From NCBI GenBank assembly GCA_015680685.1, contig MNCI01036144.1:188784-252783 (forward strand): a stretch of 64,000 nt of DNA. The letters are read 5' to 3'. A program made the position numbers and the translations under genes. Positions 59,421 through 64,000 of the stretch are shown one piece after another; position 1 is the stretch's first letter, and every line of letters begins with the position of its first letter. The notes beneath the pieces are model-generated. The model searched no databases, was not told the origin of the DNA, and saw only the letters and a list, made by a program, of their open reading frames with translations. The DNA comes from Gnetum montanum. Taxonomy: Eukaryota > Streptophyta > Gnetopsida > Gnetales > Gnetaceae.

Positions 59421-60870
59421 TCACTAAACTCCAACAACAACCTATATACCATAGTCTTATTCAATGTCCACAATGATTAAAAGCTCGCAAGGGAACCATT
59501 TATGACTCAAGTGCCTCTACACAATGAAAGGGGTCCTTTAGCTTTCACCAGCTCAATACCCCTCTTTGTTGTAAGGGTGCCATCACTCGTGCCCCTCAAA
59601 GGGCCCTTTGTGATCAAAGTACCCTAGCCCTTCCCAATCGAGTCCACCAACACAACGGAGCAATAACCCCCTTGTGGTGGGTAATGCAATGTCTTCTTCC
59701 TTACAAAAGACTAAGGATAATAAGAAATCTCCAACCAAATAATGGAAGGCTATGAAAAAATATAAGAATAAAAGTGATAAGCAAGCCAAGGAATAGAAGG
59801 AAGTCAGCCTACCAAATCCCACTATCATCTCATCTATTCCCATAACCTCCACAACCTAGGATGCTTCAATGAGTAAACCATGGGAGGAATCCAAACCTTA
59901 AGAGGAAAGGAAAGAGACTAGGCCACAACAACAACCTAAACATGAAGTTCAAATTTTGGGATGTATGAAGAAAGTTAGAAATAATAAATCAACAACCAAT
60001 CAAAAAGAATTCCTTAATGTGATGAAATAGGTTAAGCAATCACTCGAGCAAAAGAACATAACCCTAGGCTTGTATGACTTGGTCATGATTTCTGCTGCAC
60101 ACCACAATGCACTGGTTAAGATGTTGACCTCTATTCTTATTAGTGAGGACATCCCTACTAATGAAGATTCTATCCATGCAGTGATGCTATCCTCTTCACC
60201 TAGGAAATTAAGGTTAACATGACTAATGTTTTGCAACAGCAAAATTAAGAAAAGCTCCCAACATGGCAAGACAACCAAGGAATACAAAGTGGTTAGGGTA
60301 CATGTAGACGATGGAGCAGTAACCAATTTCATATGTTATACCATCATTGAGCTCTTAGTCCTGATAGAAAAAATTCATCATACATTGACTTCGACCCTTA
60401 AATCCTTTAATGGATCATGGGTTGTAGTCAAAGGCTTCATTTCCCTAGATTTTGTGGTAGGGGAATAGTCCCCAGAACGGTAGATTTCCTAGTGATAGAA
60501 GAAACACCAAGATTCAACCTCATCTTAGGAAGACCTTGGCTACCTCAATTGTGAGTTGTGTCTTAACCAATTCACCAGGAAATTCACTTGCCTTATGAGG
60601 GAGGTGAAATCATTGTCCATAGTTATAGTACAGTCCCTTTAGCTGTTAACAATATTGATATAGAACAAGGGTCCAAATTGGAGTTTTAGGAAGAAACTCA
60701 TACCATTGGTCACAAAATTAAAGAGGTTGACAGAGTAGAAGAGGCCAAAACAAACAATGAGGAATCCATCGATGTGCTATGGGGAGAGCTCTCCCTCAAC
60801 ATTGTTAGTGAAGGATATGGAGAATATAAACTGGTGCAAAATACACATTTCCTAATCTCTTGAAGATTAG
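59421..60870 (+). pseudogene. Protease region of family B (decayed)
   Basis: After a linker rich in stops, VVRVHVDDGAVTNFICYTII (about 60290-60350) fits the retropepsin active site, with the usual D-G-G/D-S-G as DDGA. KSFNGSWVVVKGFISLDFVV follows, then VDFLVIEETPRFNLILGRPW, whose ILGRPWL ending is the standard plant gypsy protease motif (60485-60545). The frame continues through GGEIIVHSYSTVPLAVNNID to SEGYGEYKLVQNTHFLIS*. No RT follows, so the element ends here. Confidence 0.75.
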
Positions 60871-61599
60871 GAAACACTTGCACAAGTGATATATATTCCT
60901 AATCCTTCTTAGATCCTATGCACTTATAATCCTATAACTATTTGTACCTATAGTTTGATAGCCTAGTCTTTACTTTACTTATTTGTGTTATCTCATTTTT
61001 TTATGTTAAATTTAGATTTTCCTATAGTTTAATGGTTACTTTGGTTTTACATGCTTTTACTTTTAAAGCTCTTTTCTTTTCTTTTCATTTTTCTCAAAAG
61101 ACAAAAACCTCATAAAAACCTTTAAAGTTGAAAAATCCATAAAAATTTTAAGACACAAAATAACCAAAAAATATGTTTCCTTTTACATATTGTATGACCT
61201 ACCATGACCTTAAACTAGCAAATATTGTATGGCCTACCATGGCCTAAAATGGGAAAAAAAATCTTACAACTCATTTTCACTTCAGTTTACAGCTTTGTTT
61301 CCTAGCATTTTTAACCCTTTTACTACACTATAGCCAAGTTTAGTCAATGTAGCCTAAAAACATAGATTACAACATAAAACCATAACATGAACAAAACCAA
61401 AATGATAGAACATTATAACTAAAATTAAAATTAAAATTAAAATTTCCAAAACATCATAATCGTAGTCACATAATGTGGTGAAAATGTCCAAATAATAAAT
61501 TGTCAAAAAATAAACTATTTTGGCTAGCATTAGTCATACATCATTATCAAAATGAAACCAAAAAAACTAAAATTAAAAGGCAACTAATGAAACTAAGGA
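60871..61599. other. Unassigned AT-rich sequence with short repeats
   Basis: A two-copy word GTATGNCCTACCATGNCCT lies at 61191-61250 and an (AAAATT)n microsatellite at 61420-61445. No gene is visible. This is the junction between family B and the minus-strand gene copy. Confidence 0.4.
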
Positions 61600-64000
61600 G
61601 CATCTAGTGGAAGAGGTGGAGGATCATCTCCTCCCTCATTGTTGGGACCACCAATATCCTATGATGCCTATAACATGATAACATAAACTCAATTAGTAAC
61701 CAACGCACATCAAAATAGAATAAAGAACTTAAGAAAAAATAAAATGTAATAAAACTAAAGCTAAAACACACAAACTTGAGATGGTTCTAGGGCCACATGT
61801 TCCATAGAGAGGTTTTCAAGACCAACCTCTAAATGGTGGAGAAGTTGATCTTAAAAAATGTTAGCCCAATCTACACCCCTAAGATTAATACTTGTGAGGA
61901 TATTAGTCCTATCAATGTCACTCTGTGTAGGTGACTCATGCAAGAATGTGGTGATAGTTACCTTCCTTGAGGTAGTAGTCATTTGACAAGTGGGGGAGTT
62001 GGGTATAACCACACTCTTCATGAAGATCTTATAAATGTCCTCCATGTTGATGCCCATCATGAACAACTCTAGTTGCCACTGCTCTATAGACTCCTCCTAT
62101 AGCCACTTAAGGTAGGCATCTCACTTAGCCTTGTACATCCTCTTGTGGTCCTTTTGTGTGCAACCCCACTCAAGAATCCGAGCTCTCTAGCAAGGGCAAC
62201 CTTTCCATGGATAGAATTCTAGTAGTGGGTCCAAGTTATCTTCTTAGTACGCAAGGAGTCCCGATTGGACACTTAGGTCTTTATGAAGTCCTTACAATCC
62301 TTGAAGTCTTTCACCTTATTCATTAGCTTCTGGTTCTTCCTCCTAAATGCCACAACTTGTTCCCATTGGAACTTGTTGGAGCATCTACACTTCCCAAAAG
62401 ACATAGCACATGAGAGTGCACATCCAGTGGCACCCTTATACAACTTTCATGGGACATTCTCTACCTCGGGAGGCAAAGGATGCAACACTGCAACCTCCAC
62501 TGGCTAGTAAGGATTCCATCTTAGTTTAGGCACTATAACCAACATAAAACAACAAAATCTAGCAAAGAAAACTAGTCAATAATTAAAAACAAAAGATGAT
62601 TAAAACTTCATAACCATAGAAAATCATATAAAAACTAAAAACATATAGATAGTAATGGAAAAATGAGCTAGAACTCTTACCAACTTCAAGGCTATCTACT
62701 ACAACTAATTAATCATGCCTTTAGCTACATCCCATATGAATTCAAAATTATCTAGGGTATCCACCCATGATTGCATGTAGAAGATGGAAGTCAAAGTTTC
62801 AACTTGAGCCTCTTGGGCTACAATAAGCATAGTAAAACAATAAATAACTATAGCCAAAGAAAAATATGAAATAATGAAAGAATAATATGTACAACATCAT
62901 AAATACCTAAGAGGTCCCCTAATGTGAGAGCAGGAGGTTTACCCAATTGTGGATCCTCAAGCAAGGGATCAAAGTGATCCATCGAATGAGGGGGTAAACC
63001 CTCATCCTTCTGGTATTGCAATGCCTCATCCTCATAGTGTTGTAGTATCTCCTCCTCTCAATGTTACAACTCCTCCTCTTCTTGACACCTTCACTCCTCC
63101 TCAGTCGTTGCTACTACTACCATGGTTTGTTGCTCTAGTTGCTTATCTATAAGAATAACAACTGTAAAAAATAGAATAACTTAGCACATTTTTCCTAAGA
63201 CAAAACCAGTAAATCAACTTAGAATCATAACTTTAAAATAAATAATGAATCAAAGTAAAACATACCTCTAACATCATGCTACACCCCTCTAAGCTTAATG
63301 ATTAACTTTTTCCTTACAAGCTCCTCGATCGCTGGTGTTGTCTCTTCCAAAAATGGTCTCTTACACTTTGCCTTGGCTATACTATTAGCCTTAGAGCATA
63401 ATTCTCAGGTCCTCTTGACATTACCTAGCACTGCAAGAGGCTCCATCCCCATGCTATTAGGGTATTCACAATGGCTACTATTAATCCCCTTGGTGGTAAT
63501 AGATAGTGATCCAACCAAGCCTTTTGGTGGGTCTTGTGCCTTTGTGGTTGAAGCAAGATGCCTCACCCAAGGTTTGGTGAGTTGGGATGGATCTTGGATA
63601 ACCCATCGTCCATCCATCTTCACCATGAAGAACTTTGTAAATCTCCAAAGATAAGCTACAAAGAGTGCAAAATGCACATGGAACTTTGTCTTGAGATTGT
63701 TCCTAAGCTTTAGGATCTCCCACTATAGCCTAGAAACCAAGTGAGTGGCCCAACTAAATCGAGCATCCTTGGTGACTACTTTCTTCATGGCCCAAGATTT
63801 ATCCATACCTAGAACCTTTTCCTATGACAAAAACTTAGTATATGCACAAGATCAGAATAAGGGATACATCTCTCTAACATCTTGATCATGGAACTAGCTT
63901 AGAGAGAATCCCTTACTACCACAGTGAGCGTTTAGTGACTTTTCCACTTCCTCCCAATGTTCCACCTTCCTTCATACTTTGGTGACAACTGGCATGCCAT
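61600..64000 (-). pseudogene. Intron-bearing gene of the same unidentified family, copy 2 (partial)
   Basis: On the minus strand from the window edge: MKKVVTKDARFSWATHLVSR; MHFALFVAYLWRFTKFFMVK, MDGRWVIQDPSQLTKPWVRH; intron 63265-63147 (GTATGTT...TTATAG, 119 bp); an acidic Gln/Glu-rich exon with HYEDEALQYQKDEGLPPHSM; intron 62906-62818 (GTATTTA...TTGTAG, 89 bp); AQEAQVETLTSIFYMQSWVD and FEFIWDVAKGMIN; probable intron 62680-62533 (GTAAGAG...TTATAG); then a long exon with FQWEQVVAFRRKNQKLMNKV, LELFMMGINMEDIYKIFMKS and INLRGVDWANIF near 61860. Copy 1 at 50872-53521 shares the first two introns. Stops and shifts mark it as decayed. The 5' part lies outside the window. No known domain is recognised. 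Confidence 0.6.

Overview
The window reads as intergenic DNA of a large, repeat-rich seed-plant genome. I see no intact host gene. Almost everything recognisable is decayed LTR retrotransposon: Ty3/gypsy of the Athila-like and Tat-like branches, plus one Ty1/copia-type LTR pair. Between these lie AT-rich filler and old tandem repeats. The huge elements, heavy decay and low coding density fit a gymnosperm best, but another giant-genome plant cannot be excluded from sequence alone.

Layout. 1-4560: two truncated, antisense remnants of an Athila-like family (protease piece at 1351-1625, integrase C-terminus at about 4080-4560), each with an AT-rich 3' region and a TATA/U3-like block. 4561-20640: a Tat-like element (family B: LTR, candidate PBS, gag) split by a full-length 13.3-kb Athila-like element (family A, 4983-18257, minus strand). 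Family A has TG..CA LTRs, a perfect 5-bp target-site duplication TCAAG, a tRNA-Asp-type PBS, gag, protease, RT, RNase H, integrase and a large extra ORF after integrase. 20640-26200: short-word repeats, then a minus-strand gag with a long decayed reading frame upstream of it. 26225-28110: a diverged tandem array. 28850-30115: an RT fragment (minus). 31300-32640: repeats and an unidentified decayed plus-strand reading frame. 33380-41211: family B material on the minus strand (LTR 35322-36751, integrase, second RNase H, RT), with a second older copy of its 3' internal region at 33480-34680.

41820-49100: an array of roughly 190-bp period, interrupted by a copia-type LTR pair. The LTR pair encloses a colinear, intronless pseudogene of a CCR4/Angel-type endonuclease-exonuclease-phosphatase (EEP) nuclease (45672-46790) and a sequencing gap (47017-47390). 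49740-50600: a second, unrelated array of about 189 bp. 50872-53521 (+) and 61600-64000 (-): two diverged copies of an unidentified gene family with introns at matching positions and phases. 54845-55553: AT-rich palindromic DNA with a tandem pair of tRNA-like SINE units. 55554-60870: family B LTR, PBS, gag and protease on the plus strand.

Most promising for follow-up: the intron-bearing repeated gene family, the internal U3-like promoter and PPT-like cassette upstream of the extra ORF in family A, and the CCR4-like pseudogene inside the copia LTR pair. All alignments were made by eye; percentages are approximate.
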